A stretch of 64,000 nt of DNA, from assembly GCF_900129305.1 (NCBI RefSeq), contig NZ_FQVB01000011.1:62001-126000 (forward strand), given 5' to 3'. This document shows, piece after piece, positions 20,400-28,892 of the stretch. A model generated the notes under the pieces. The model did no database searches. It was not told the origin of the DNA and was given only the letters and a program-made list of their open reading frames with translations. The translations under genes and the position numbers were made by a program. The first letter of the stretch is position 1; every line of letters begins with the position of its first letter. Source of the DNA: Desulfacinum infernum DSM 9756 (lineage in GTDB: Bacteria; Desulfobacterota; Syntrophobacteria; Syntrophobacterales; DSM-9756).

Positions 20400-21008
20400 A
20401 TGGTGACCAAAGCCTACCCGCCCACCCTGCGGGAACTCATCAAGCGACTGAGCAAACTGCCGGGTCTGGGCGAAAAGAGCGCCTCGCGGATCGCCATGCA
20501 CCTGCTGCGCGCCCCGGCCGCCGACGCGGAGGCCCTGGCCCAGGCCATCCTGCGCCTCAAAAGGGAGATCCGAACCTGCTCCCGGTGTTTTCATTTCACC
20601 GACGGGGATCTGTGTTCCATCTGCGCGGATCCGGCCCGCCAAAACGGGGAAATCTGCGTGGTGGAGACCACCGCGGACCTCCTGGCTCTCGAGGAATCGG
20701 GAGCCTTCAAGGGTTCCTACCACGTGCTCCAGGGAACGCTGGCGCCCCTGGACGGCGTCGGTCCCGACGACATCCGGATCCGGGAGCTCCTGGAAAGAAT
20801 CGAGCGGGAAGAGGTCCGGGAAGTGATCCTGGCCACCAATCCCACCAGCGAAGGCGAGGCCACCGCAAGCTACCTCATGAAACTGCTGGAAGGCCGTCCG
20901 GTGCGCGTGACCCGCATCGCCTACGGCATCCCCATGGGGGGCGATCTCAAGTACATCGACAAGGTCACGTTGGAACGTGCCCTTCAGGGCCGCCGACAAG
21001 TGCATTAA
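20400..21008 (+). CDS. recR: Recombination mediator RecR
   Basis: The 202-residue protein acts with RecO and RecF to load RecA on gapped DNA. An N-terminal helix-hairpin-helix (LSKLPGLGEKSASRIAMHLL), a zinc finger (CSRCFHFTDGDLCSIC), a Toprim domain (ICVVETTADLLALEESGAFKG, LATNPTSEGEAT) and a C-terminal Walker-B-like segment are all present. It starts 12 bases after the ybaB family gene. Its stop codon lies inside a 16-bp perfect palindrome. Confidence 0.96.
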   Translation: MVTKAYPPTLRELIKRLSKLPGLGEKSASRIAMHLLRAPAADAEALAQAILRLKREIRTCSRCFHFTDGDLCSICADPARQNGEICVVETTADLLALEESGAFKGSYHVLQGTLAPLDGVGPDDIRIRELLERIEREEVREVILATNPTSEGEATASYLMKLLEGRPVRVTRIAYGIPMGGDLKYIDKVTLERALQGRRQVH

Positions 21009-21014
21009 TGCACT
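20999..21014. promoter_or_regulatory. 16-bp perfect palindrome upstream of the por promoter
   Basis: AGTGCATT and AATGCACT are exact reverse complements with no spacer. The site overlaps the recR stop and ends 8 bases before the -35 box of the por promoter, the position of a typical operator. The binding protein is unknown. Confidence 0.5.
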
Positions 21015-21021
21015 AAATGCC

Positions 21022-21050
21022 TTGACCCCCTGTGCGGGCCTCGTTATATA
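21022..21050 (+). promoter_or_regulatory. Sigma-70 promoter of the por operon
   Basis: TTGACC (21022-21027), a 17-base spacer and TATATA (21045-21050) make a near-consensus promoter. A ~125-base leader follows. It contains a hairpin with outer arms GGGCGGA (21079-21085) and TCCGCCC (21107-21113), inner arms GAGAC/GTCTC, and TTTG directly after, so attenuation is possible. Confidence 0.65.
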
Positions 21051-21180
21051 TCGGCAACTTCACCGGGCCGTGCGTCCTGGGCGGAGCCGGAGACAACGGC
21101 GTCTCATCCGCCCTTTGTCCATAGGAACCTGCCGTTCGAAGCGGTCCTGCCCGTAAACAGTAGAAAGATGGAGTTCACCC

Positions 21181-21729
21181 ATGGTTGAGATTCGTTTTCA
21201 CGGTCGAGGTGGACAGGGCGGCGTGACCTCCGCGGAGCTCACGGCCCTGGCCGCCATCGAGGAGGGCAAGTACGCCCAGGCGTTTCCCAGTTTCGGCCCG
21301 GAGCGGCGCGGGGCTCCGGTCATGGCCTTCGTGCGCGTGAGCGACCAGCAGATCCTGACCCGGGAAAAGGTCTACACTCCCAACATCGTGGTGGTCCTGG
21401 ATCCCACGCTTTTGACCATCGTGGACGTGCAGGCCGGCGTGCCGGACGACGGTATCATTGTGGTCAACACCAAACTGAGTGCCGAGGAGCTGCGGAAAGC
21501 CACCGGAATCAACCGGCGCCTGGCCGTGGTGGACGCCAGCACCATCGCCATCGAAACCTTGCGGGTGCCCATCACCAACACCACGATGCTGGGGGCGCTC
21601 ATCAAGGCGACGGGGATCATCTCCGTGGATGCACTCCGGGGGCCCGTACAGAAGCGGTTCGGCCCCATCGCGGAAAAGAACCTGCAGGCCTGCCTGCGGG
21701 CCTTCGAAGAAACGGTTGTGGAGGGATAG
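21181..21729 (+). CDS. porC: 2-oxoacid:ferredoxin oxidoreductase, gamma subunit
   Basis: The 182-residue catalytic-gamma domain protein begins with the family signature VEIRFHGRGGQGGVTSAELT and contains FPSFGPERRGAPVMAFVR. It is the first of four genes giving the archaeal-type heterotetrameric pyruvate (or other 2-oxoacid) oxidoreductase, which makes acyl-CoA, CO2 and reduced ferredoxin in the cytoplasm. The stop is 2 bases before the next start. Pyruvate is most likely from the subunit lengths, but 2-oxoisovalerate cannot be excluded. Confidence 0.92.
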   Translation: MVEIRFHGRGGQGGVTSAELTALAAIEEGKYAQAFPSFGPERRGAPVMAFVRVSDQQILTREKVYTPNIVVVLDPTLLTIVDVQAGVPDDGIIVVNTKLSAEELRKATGINRRLAVVDASTIAIETLRVPITNTTMLGALIKATGIISVDALRGPVQKRFGPIAEKNLQACLRAFEETVVEG

Positions 21730-21731
21730 CG

Positions 21732-22025
21732 GTGGCCAAGGAAACAGGGATTGTCAGCTGGAAGGAACTGGCGCTGGGATGCACCTTGACGGAACCCGGC
21801 AGCGCCGCGCAGCTCAAAACCGGAGACTGGCGCTCTATGCGGCCGGTGACCGACTTCGAGCTCTGCAACAAGTGCGGCCAGTGTTACATCTTTTGCCCGG
21901 ACATGGTCTATTCCCAGAACGAGGAGGGCTTTTACGAGGCCGATTACTACTACTGCAAAGGCTGCGGGATCTGCGCCCGGGAATGCCCCAAGGACGCCAT
22001 CCAGATGGTAGAGGAGGGAGACTAA
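21732..22025 (+). CDS. porD: 2-oxoacid:ferredoxin oxidoreductase, delta subunit
   Basis: The 97-residue ferredoxin-like subunit carries two 4Fe-4S motifs, CNKCGQCYIFCPD and CKGCGICARECPK. It uses a GTG start with GGATAGCG upstream. It passes electrons from the TPP centre to ferredoxin. The next start lies one base after its stop. Confidence 0.93.
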   Translation: MAKETGIVSWKELALGCTLTEPGSAAQLKTGDWRSMRPVTDFELCNKCGQCYIFCPDMVYSQNEEGFYEADYYYCKGCGICARECPKDAIQMVEEGD

Positions 22026-22026
22026 G

Positions 22027-23202
22027 ATGGGCAAGCGAGTGGGAATGGAAGTCTCCATCGCGGCGGCTGAGGCGGTCGGCCTGTGCGATGTGGACGTGAT
22101 CGCGGCGTATCCCATCACGCCGCAGACGCATATCGTGGAGCACCTTTCCGAACTGGTGGCCGACGGGCATCTGGATGCGGAATTCATCCCCGTGGAATCC
22201 GAACACAGCGCCATGAGCACCTGCGTGGGGTCGGCGGCGGCCGGAGCCCGCACCTTCACCTCCACCGCCTCCCAGGGCTACGCCCTCATGGCGGAAATCT
22301 GCTACATCGCCTCCAGCATGCGGCTTCCCATCGTCATGGCGGTGGCCAACCGGGCGCTGAGCGCCCCCATCAACATCTGGAACGACCACTCGGACATGAT
22401 GATGGCACGGGACACGGGCTGGATCCAGACGGTGGCCGAAAACGGCCAGGAAGTGGTGGATCTCATCATCCATGCTTTCCGTGTGGCGGAAGACCACCGG
22501 GTGCTGCTGCCGGTCATGGTCAACCTGGACGGCTTCATCCTAACCCACATGATCGAGCCCATCATCTTGCCGGACAAGGAAGAGGTGGACCGATATCTGC
22601 CGCCCTACAAGCCCAAGATGCGCCTGGATCCCCAAAATCCCCTGACCTTCGGGCCCGTGGGCATGCCGGAGGTCTATACGGAAGCCAAGAAGGCCCAGGA
22701 CGAGGCCCTGAAGGGATCCAAGGCCGTCATCGTGGAGGCCTGGCGGGAATTTGAAAAGCAGTTCGGCCGTTCCTACAAGCCGGTGGAGACCTACAAGGCG
22801 GATGACGCCGAAATCATCATCCTCACCATGGGAAGCATTTCGGAGACGGCCATGACGGCCGTGGACAAGATGCGTGCCGCCGGGCAGAAGGTGGGCCTGG
22901 TGCGCCTCAGGCTGTGGCGTCCGTTCCCGGCCGAGGAGCTGATAGACGCCCTCAAGGGAGCCAAGGCTCTGGCGGTGGTGGACCGCTCCCTTCCCTTCAG
23001 CGGCGGTTGCGGGCCGGTGTGCGTGGAGGTGAAATCCGCCCTCTTCGACCGGGGTCTTTCCCCGTACGTGCAGAACTTCCTGGCCGGCTTGGGCGGCCGG
23101 GACGTGACGGTGGAGGACTTCGAGGCGATGGCGGCCAAGGTGAGCGACGGTCTCGCCAAGGGCCTTCCCATGGGCTACGAAATCATGAATGTGAGGGAAT
23201 AA
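22027..23202 (+). CDS. porA: 2-oxoacid:ferredoxin oxidoreductase, alpha subunit
   Basis: The 391-residue subunit has pyrimidine-binding and transketolase C-terminal domains. Family landmarks are VIAAYPITPQTHIVEHLSEL, EFIPVESEHSAMSTCVGSAA, TFTSTASQGYALMAEICYIA and VMAVANRALSAPINIWNDHSD. Its stop TAA directly abuts the ATG of the beta subunit. Length and motifs match the four-subunit PorA rather than the fused Nif-type enzyme. Confidence 0.94.
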   Translation: MGKRVGMEVSIAAAEAVGLCDVDVIAAYPITPQTHIVEHLSELVADGHLDAEFIPVESEHSAMSTCVGSAAAGARTFTSTASQGYALMAEICYIASSMRLPIVMAVANRALSAPINIWNDHSDMMMARDTGWIQTVAENGQEVVDLIIHAFRVAEDHRVLLPVMVNLDGFILTHMIEPIILPDKEEVDRYLPPYKPKMRLDPQNPLTFGPVGMPEVYTEAKKAQDEALKGSKAVIVEAWREFEKQFGRSYKPVETYKADDAEIIILTMGSISETAMTAVDKMRAAGQKVGLVRLRLWRPFPAEELIDALKGAKALAVVDRSLPFSGGCGPVCVEVKSALFDRGLSPYVQNFLAGLGGRDVTVEDFEAMAAKVSDGLAKGLPMGYEIMNVRE

Positions 23203-24186
23203 ATGGGCGTTGCAACGGAAGCACTCAAGGATTTCAAGGGCTTTCATCCCAAGAAGCTCCCGGACGTGGAACCCCTTTCTCCGGGACATCGGGCGTGCCA
23301 GGGCTGCGGTGAAGTCTTGGCCCTTCGCCAGGTGATGAAGGCTTTGGGAGAAAACGTGGTCGTGGCCAGCGCCACGGGCTGCATGGAGATCATCACGTCC
23401 CCCTTCCCCCAGACGGCCTGGCGGGTGCCCTGGATCCACGTGGCCTTCGAGAACGCGGCGGCGGTCATCAGCGGCGTGGAATCGGCCTACAAGGCCCTGA
23501 ACCGCAAGGGCAAGATCGACCAGCCCGACGTGGTCTTCCTGGCCTACGGCGGTGACGGCGGTACGGCGGACATCGGCCTCCAGGCCCTGAGCGGCGCCCT
23601 GGAGCGGGGCCACAACTTCATCTACGTGTGCCTGGATAACGAAGCCTACATGAACACGGGCATCCAGCGCTCATCCGCCACCCCCTACGGCGCCATGACC
23701 ACCACGTCGCCTCCGGGCAAGAAGAGCATCGGGCAACGCACGTGGAAGAAGAACGTGGCCCATATCGCGGCGGCCCACGGCATTCCGTACGTGGCCACGG
23801 CGTCGCCGGCCTACGCCTTGGATCTCATGAACAAGGTGAAGAAGGCGGCCATGGTGCCCGGCCCGGCGTACCTGCACATCTACTCGCCTTGTCCCACGGG
23901 CTGGCGGCACGGTACGGATCTGGCCATCGAAGTGGCCCGCATGGCGGTGCTCACCAAGGTCTTCCCGCTCTACGAAGTGATCGACGGGAAATGGATCCTT
24001 TCCCGCAAGGTGGCCAAGCCCAAGCCCGTGAGCGAGTACCTCAAGCTCCAGCGCCGGTTCCGTCACCTGACGGAAAAGGAGATCGAGGCGATCCAAAAGC
24101 GGGTGGACGAAGACTACGATAAGCTCCTTCGCCTCTGCGCCATGAGCGCCGAGCCGGCCGGGGACAAAGCGGCCGAAAAGGAATAA
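23203..24186 (+). CDS. porB: 2-oxoacid:ferredoxin oxidoreductase, beta (TPP) subunit
   Basis: The 327-residue subunit binds thiamine diphosphate through [20 protein letters not shown] and [12 protein letters not shown]. The Cys ligands of the proximal cluster appear in [15 protein letters not shown] and ATGCMEI. It is the last gene of porCDAB. The downstream segment 24187-24414 contains a strong inverted repeat (GCCTGCCGGG...CCCGGCAGGC at 24262-24297) that could end the transcript, though no T-run follows. Confidence 0.95.
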   Translation: MGVATEALKDFKGFHPKKLPDVEPLSPGHRACQGCGEVLALRQVMKALGENVVVASATGCMEIITSPFPQTAWRVPWIHVAFENAAAVISGVESAYKALNRKGKIDQPDVVFLAYGGDGGTADIGLQALSGALERGHNFIYVCLDNEAYMNTGIQRSSATPYGAMTTTSPPGKKSIGQRTWKKNVAHIAAAHGIPYVATASPAYALDLMNKVKKAAMVPGPAYLHIYSPCPTGWRHGTDLAIEVARMAVLTKVFPLYEVIDGKWILSRKVAKPKPVSEYLKLQRRFRHLTEKEIEAIQKRVDEDYDKLLRLCAMSAEPAGDKAAEKE

Positions 24187-24414
24187 CCGGCGGAACAACA
24201 GCGCTTATCGACCTTTCCGCGGTGCGCCGGGTTCCTTCCCCGCACCGTGGGTTTCCGATCGCCTGCCGGGACGAAGGATCCTTCGCCCCGGCAGGCCTTC
24301 GCTTCCCGAAAGCCCCGAGCCGCTCCCCCCTCTCCTTCCCATGGGCCTCTATTCGCATCCATTGGCGGTTCTCTTTGGCCACCTGGTCACGGGGATCCAA
24401 AATTTCAAGCTATA

Positions 24415-24650
24415 GGACCCTGTCTGAAAACGCTAGGTATCGCCGCCTTTCTCGTAGCGCAGCCCTTTAGGGCTGCGGAGGAATCTCCGGACGTCGGATA
24501 GGTCATCGGGTATACTGTTTGTCACTTCAAGAGGTTACGATAGACATTTCCCCGGGGCTGAAGCCCCGCGGCTACGAAGAGGACGGGAATCCGTCGGCCT
24601 CTTGCGCCGGAGATTCATTCCCGGAGAGCTTCCCATGAGCTTGTCCGAAA
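24415..24650 (+). repeat. Dispersed intergenic repeat, copy 3
   Basis: It begins CCCTGTCTGAAAACG and contains TAGCGCAGCCCTTTAGGGCTGC (~24453-24477), GTCGGATAGGTCATCGGGTA, then GGGGCTGAAGCCCCGCGGCTACGA (~24555-24580). It ends near GAGAGCTTCCC, and a partial second start (GAGCTTGTCCGAAAACGG) follows at 24637. It lies downstream of porB. No gene is seen between 24187 and 24776 apart from the repeats. Confidence 0.85.
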
Positions 24651-24680
24651 ACGGCAGATTTGCGCCGCTCAACGCCGATT

Positions 24681-24752
24681 CGTCATCCCCGCGAAAGCGG
24701 GGATCATGAATTTCCAGTAAGTTATGGACTCCCGCTTGTGCGGGAGTGACGG
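24681..24752. repeat. Small REP/MITE-like inverted repeat
   Basis: The outer arms CGTCATCCCCGC and GCGGGAGTGACG are near-perfect reverse complements. Each is half of a tight hairpin, CCCCGCGAAAGCGGGG and CTCCCGCTTGTGCGGGAG, joined by ~25 bases of AT-richer sequence. It abuts the copy-3 repeat and ends 25 bases before the glycosylase stop on the other strand. The same consensus is common between genes of many proteobacteria. Confidence 0.7.
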
Positions 24753-24776
24753 GTGGCGCTGTTCTCGGTCAGCTTC

Positions 24777-25208
24777 CTATCGAATCTCCCAGGGTTCCAC
24801 GTCGCCGGGCAGGACGCGGAAGAGGGGATGGACCGGCACCGGGTGGATCCGGCGAACCCGGGCATGCCAGTCCGGAGCGCGTCGGGCGAGTTTCGCCAGC
24901 AGGTGTTGTCGTTCGTAGCGGATCTGTCCTTCCGTCACCCCGATCACCTCCACCGGTTTCACCTCGCCCCCTATTTTGGCGGCATCGAACCGGTAGCCCC
25001 GCCTTTGGGCCTCCTCCAGAACCGCCGCCAGATAGGCCCGGACGGCCGAAAGGGGTTCGTCGTGGGCCCGGAAACGCACCAGTTGAGGGTGGTGGCGGTA
25101 GCCCCGGGTGCGGCCTTCCAGGACGGCCTTGGCAAGGAGTCCCTCGCGCCACAGGGCCACCAGGCCCTTGGGGTCCAGAAGGGAAGGATGCAGGGACCAG
25201 AGTCGAAT
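24777..25208 (-). CDS. Pyrimidine dimer DNA glycosylase (T4 DenV-like), ATT start
   Basis: The ~143-residue product begins (M)RLWSLHPSLLDPKGLVALW and contains TRGYRHHPQLVRFRAHDEPL, the signature of the Pyr_excise/endonuclease V family that cuts beside UV dimers. Length matches T4 DenV (138 residues). The family N terminus MRLW aligns with codon ATT at 25206-25208, preceded by GAGGAGG with correct spacing. No ATG, GTG or TTG exists in frame nearby. It is divergent from csoR. Confidence 0.8.
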   Translation of the reverse strand: MRLWSLHPSLLDPKGLVALWREGLLAKAVLEGRTRGYRHHPQLVRFRAHDEPLSAVRAYLAAVLEEAQRRGYRFDAAKIGGEVKPVEVIGVTEGQIRYERQHLLAKLARRAPDWHARVRRIHPVPVHPLFRVLPGDVEPWEIR

Positions 25209-25331
25209 GATGGCCTCCTCAAGGTTCTGAGGGTAGGGTGAAAGAGCAAGACAGTTTCCGCCACTATTCCACGGAAGCCATCGAGTTGGAACCCCTTTTG
25301 GAAGCCGCGGACCTTGCCGGTGAATTCGGCC

Positions 25332-25378
25332 TTGACAAGGGGCGCTTGGGAGCGCCATATACCCATACCCTGTATATG
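25332..25378 (+). promoter_or_regulatory. csoR promoter with overlapping operator palindrome
   Basis: TTGACA (25332-25337) is followed after 18 bases by CATATA. This lies inside an inverted repeat CATATAC-N9-GTATATG (25356-25378) whose centre holds ATACCC twice, similar to CsoR-family operators. Repressor binding there would cover the -10 region. AAGGAGGTG and the csoR ATG follow within 15 bases. Confidence 0.6.
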
Positions 25379-25392
25379 TAAGGAGGTGAACC

Positions 25393-25668
25393 ATGGCGCT
25401 CTGCGGAGAAGACCACAAGAAACTGCTCCACCGGATCAGCCGCATCGAAGGCCAGATCCGGGGCATCCGAAAGATGGTGGAAGAGGATCGCGACTGCCTG
25501 GAGGTGCTCAAGCAGATCGCCGCCGTGAGCGGCGCCGTGCGCTCCCTGGGTATGGTGATCCTGGAAGACCACCTGAAAGGGTGCGTGTCCAATGCCATTC
25601 GAGACAAGGGGGAAGACGACCAGCTGATCCACCAGGTGATCGAGATTTTCAACAAATTCAGCAAGTGA
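25393..25668 (+). CDS. csoR: CsoR-family metal-sensing repressor
   Basis: The 91-residue all-helical DUF156 repressor carries Cys35, His60 and Cys64 (DRDCLEVL and EDHLKGC), the C-H-C fingerprint of Cu(I)-sensing CsoR rather than the H-C-H-H of nickel/cobalt RcnR. It is followed 14 bases later by a metal-pumping ATPase and preceded by a palindrome over its own promoter. Autoregulation with metal-induced export is therefore likely. Confidence 0.88.
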   Translation: MALCGEDHKKLLHRISRIEGQIRGIRKMVEEDRDCLEVLKQIAAVSGAVRSLGMVILEDHLKGCVSNAIRDKGEDDQLIHQVIEIFNKFSK

Positions 25669-25682
25669 GACCGAGGTGCACG

Positions 25683-27572
25683 ATGATCGGACGATTCTCT
25701 CATGTGGGTGTCTATCGCGAACTGGCTCGATCCTCGGAATTCTATCGGATCCTCTTTGCCGGCGTCCTGGCCCTGGCAAGCTACTTGTGGGACCGAAACG
25801 CAGCCGTCCCCAGCGCCCCCGGTAAAGCCTTGGCCCTGGCCTCCCTGGCCCTCAACGGCCTTCCCATCATCTGGAACGCCGCGAAAGGACTCCTGGAACG
25901 CCGGACCAACGTGGATGAACTGGTGAGCCTGGCCATCATCGCCTGCCTGATCCAAGGCGAGTTCCTCACGGCCGCCTTTGTGAGCTTCGTCATGGTGCTG
26001 GGGGCTCTCATTGAAGAGCTCACCACCGATTCGGCTCGAAACGCCATCAAATCCCTCATGAACCTGGCCCCCGAAATGGCCGTGCTGGTGACGGAGGACG
26101 GCACCCGGTCGGTGCCCCTCCGCGATGTGAAGGTGGGCGACCGGCTCCTCATCCGCCCGGGAGATCGCATCCCCGTGGACGGGGTGATCGAGGCGGGGCA
26201 GACCTCGGTGGACGAATCCGCCATCACGGGAGAGCCGGTTCCCAGGGAAAAGGCGAGAGGCAGCGAGGTCTTTGCCGGCACATTGAATCAAAACGGGGTG
26301 GTGGAGATTCGGGTGACGAAGGTGGGGGAAAACACGGTGCTGGGCAAGGTGATTCGCCTGGTGGCTTCGGCCGAAGCCCATAAGCCTCAGGCAGTCCGAG
26401 TCATCGACCGCTACGCCCGGTGGTTCACGCCCGTGATCCTGCTTTGCGCGGGCGTCACCTGGGTGCTCACCCACGACGTGAGCAAGGCCGTGACCGTGCT
26501 CATCGTGGGGTGCCCGTGCGCCCTCATCCTGGCGGCTCCCACCGCCATCGTGGCCACCGTCGGCCGGGCGGCCCGGGCGGGCATCCTGGTCAAGGGGGGC
26601 CTTTATCTGGAGGAAGCCGGACGGGCGGACGTGGTTCTTTTCGACAAGACGGGGACCCTCACGGAAGGAAATCCCAAGGTGGATCGCATCGTGGCGCTGG
26701 ACGGGGTGGATCCTTCTGCCGTACTGGCTCGGGCCGCATCGGTGGAGCGGCACAGCACCCACCCCCTGGCCCGGGCCGTCCTGAAGGCCGCCCATTATGC
26801 ACGGGTGACCCTGTGCCGGGCCGAGGAGGTGGTCACCGAGATCGGCCTGGGGGTGCGAGCCCGCGTGGAGGGCTGCCTGGTGGAGGTGGGAAGCGCTTAC
26901 CTGGGAGGCGGGACCCTGTCGGTACCTCCGCCGCTTCGGGACCATCTGGAATCTTTCAAGAGAAGCGGTGCAACCCCCCTGGTGGTCTTCGAAAACAAGC
27001 AGCCGGTGGGTGTCCTCAGCGTCCAGGATCACGTGCGCCCGGGCGCCGGAGAAGCCGTCCGCCAGCTCCGGAACCTGGGGATTCAGCTCATCGGTATCCT
27101 TTCCGGGGACCATGACGTGTCGGCCCGGAGAGTGGCCCGGGAGGTGGGCCTCGGCCAGGTCTGGTCGGAACTGAAACCCCACGAGAAGCTGGAGGTGATA
27201 CGAACCTTCCAGGCGGACGGGCGCGTGGTCATCTTCGTGGGCGACGGGATCAACGACGCACCGGCACTGGCGGCCGCCAACGTGGGGATCGCCATGGGAT
27301 CGGCGGGAACGGACGTGGCCCTGGAAACGGCGGACATCGCCCTCATGCACGACGACATCCACCGGTTGCCCTTCCTGATTCGGCTCAGTCGCCGCATGCT
27401 CAAGACCATCCGTTGGAACATCGCCTTCGGCATGTTTTTCAACGCCCTGGCGGTGGCTGCAGGCGGAGCCGGCCTCTTGTCGCCCATCATGGGGGCGGTG
27501 GTCCACAACGTGGGCTCCATCCTGGTGGTGCTGTCGTCGGCCAGCATCGGGTTTGCCAAAGACCGCGTTTGA
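25683..27572 (+). CDS. Heavy-metal P1B-type ATPase
   Basis: The 629-residue inner-membrane metal exporter has the TGES-like SAITGEP loop, metal site Cys277-Pro-Cys279 (GCPCALILAAPTA), phosphorylated Asp321 in DKTGTLTEG, HP motif HSTHPLA and hinge GDGINDAPALAAANVG. It lacks any N-terminal CxxC metal-binding domain. The penultimate helix reads GAVVHNVGSILVV rather than the MxxS pattern of Cu(I) pumps, so zinc, cadmium or another ion is possible despite the CsoR-type regulator. ATG 25683 is chosen just after csoR. Confidence 0.92.
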   Translation: MIGRFSHVGVYRELARSSEFYRILFAGVLALASYLWDRNAAVPSAPGKALALASLALNGLPIIWNAAKGLLERRTNVDELVSLAIIACLIQGEFLTAAFVSFVMVLGALIEELTTDSARNAIKSLMNLAPEMAVLVTEDGTRSVPLRDVKVGDRLLIRPGDRIPVDGVIEAGQTSVDESAITGEPVPREKARGSEVFAGTLNQNGVVEIRVTKVGENTVLGKVIRLVASAEAHKPQAVRVIDRYARWFTPVILLCAGVTWVLTHDVSKAVTVLIVGCPCALILAAPTAIVATVGRAARAGILVKGGLYLEEAGRADVVLFDKTGTLTEGNPKVDRIVALDGVDPSAVLARAASVERHSTHPLARAVLKAAHYARVTLCRAEEVVTEIGLGVRARVEGCLVEVGSAYLGGGTLSVPPPLRDHLESFKRSGATPLVVFENKQPVGVLSVQDHVRPGAGEAVRQLRNLGIQLIGILSGDHDVSARRVAREVGLGQVWSELKPHEKLEVIRTFQADGRVVIFVGDGINDAPALAAANVGIAMGSAGTDVALETADIALMHDDIHRLPFLIRLSRRMLKTIRWNIAFGMFFNALAVAAGGAGLLSPIMGAVVHNVGSILVVLSSASIGFAKDRV

Positions 27573-27650
27573 TTGTATTGTCTCTGCCGTTGAAGGAGAG
27601 GACGCCCTTCGGGGCTGGGTGTGAACTCACTGAGGAAGTGGAGGACAGGC

Positions 27651-28637
27651 ATGATTCGAAGGATTCTCTCGGCACTGCTTGTGGCCCTTATTGCCTCGGC
27701 GCCCGTCGCCGTGGCCGCCGACGTAATCAAGATGAACCTCAACGCCATTTACCCCGCGGGCAATTTCCATTCCCAGGGTGCGGCCGAGTTTGCCAAGCGT
27801 GTGAAGGAGTACACCGGCGGAACGGTGGACATCACCGTCCATCCGGGAGGCAGCCTGGGCTTCAAGGGGCCGGAGCTGCTCAAAGTCGTAAAGGACGGCA
27901 CGGTGCCCATGTCCGACATCCTCATGGGCGTGGTCCAGGGGAGCGAGAAGGCCTTCGGGATCAGCTCCCTTCCCCGCCTGGTGACTTCCTATGAGGAGGC
28001 GCTGACCTTGTACAACGCCTGCAAGCCCCTCTACGATAAGGCCGCGGCCAAGTGGAACCAGAAGATCCTTTACGTAGCTCCCTGGCCTCCCAGCGGACTT
28101 TTCACGAAGAAAGAAATCCTGACCACCGCGGATATCAAGGGCATTAAGACCCGCACGTACGACAAGAACGGCGCCGACTTTCTGACCAACCTGGGCGGTA
28201 AAGCCGTGTCCCTTCCGTGGGGCGAGGTCTATGCGGCCCTCCGCACCGGCATGATCGACTCCGTTCTCACTTCGGCCGTCTCCGGGCGCGACGCCAAACT
28301 CTGGGAGGTGCTCAAGTACTTCAAACGCATCGAATACGCTTATCCGCTCAACATGGTGGTGATCAACCTGGACTACTGGAACGGGCTGAGCGCCGAGCAG
28401 AAGGCGGCCATGGAAAAGGCCGCGGCCGAGTTGCAGGAATTGCAGTGGGAGAAGTCCCGCTCGGACAACGAGGAAGCCCTGAAGGTGATCGCCGAAAACG
28501 GAATCGCCATCAGCGAAACGGACGAGGCCTTGGCCAAGGATCTGGATGCGGCGGCGGAAGCGATCATCCGGGCCTTCCTGAAGGATGCCGGCCCCGAAGT
28601 GGCCGCTGTCGTGGAAAACTTCCGAAAAAGCCAATGA
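27651..28637 (+). CDS. dctP: TRAP transporter solute-binding protein DctP
   Basis: The 328-residue periplasmic receptor has a clear signal peptide (MIRRILSALLVALIASAPVAVAA). The mature part shows the DctP pattern: PAGNFHSQGAAEFAKRVKEYTGG, LKVVKDGTVPMSD and the ligand-Arg strand IKGIKTRTYDKNGADFL. ATG 27651 follows GAGGAC. It is the first gene of a dctPQM set. The carboxylate substrate cannot be read from the sequence. Confidence 0.93.
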   Translation: MIRRILSALLVALIASAPVAVAADVIKMNLNAIYPAGNFHSQGAAEFAKRVKEYTGGTVDITVHPGGSLGFKGPELLKVVKDGTVPMSDILMGVVQGSEKAFGISSLPRLVTSYEEALTLYNACKPLYDKAAAKWNQKILYVAPWPPSGLFTKKEILTTADIKGIKTRTYDKNGADFLTNLGGKAVSLPWGEVYAALRTGMIDSVLTSAVSGRDAKLWEVLKYFKRIEYAYPLNMVVINLDYWNGLSAEQKAAMEKAAAELQELQWEKSRSDNEEALKVIAENGIAISETDEALAKDLDAAAEAIIRAFLKDAGPEVAAVVENFRKSQ

Positions 28638-28804
28638 GCCTGCAGGCTGCCCGAAACGCCCGCCGTGGCGAAGCTCTCGTGCCAAGTGGTCCCATGGCGT
28701 GCTGAAACGGCGGAAGGAGGGACGTGAAATCTCCCGCAGGCCCGCGGCGTTGGAGCGTGGATGCGGGAGGCGGGCGATCTGGCGAAGGCCTTTGGATGGA
28801 TGCA

Positions 28805-28825
28805 CGGGGGGCGATTCGCCCCCCG
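28805..28825. other. Hairpin between dctP and dctQ
   Basis: CGGGGGGCGATTCGCCCCCCG is a near-perfect stem with a 2-4-base loop, in the 255-base dctP-dctQ gap. No T-run follows. It may protect dctP mRNA, whose product is needed in excess over the membrane subunits. The rest of the gap shows no gene. Confidence 0.45.
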
Positions 28826-28892
28826 GATTGTTTCTCGTGGTGCGGACGAAGCCCCTCGGGAGGCTTTTCTCGGTCCGGCTAGGAAAGACAGC

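Noticed and set aside
24777-27506. A 909-codon open frame on the - strand opposite the metal ATPase
   Set aside because: Only its last ~143 codons resemble a protein family. The rest is the antisense of csoR and the ATPase, His/Gly-rich and typical of a GC-rich shadow frame.
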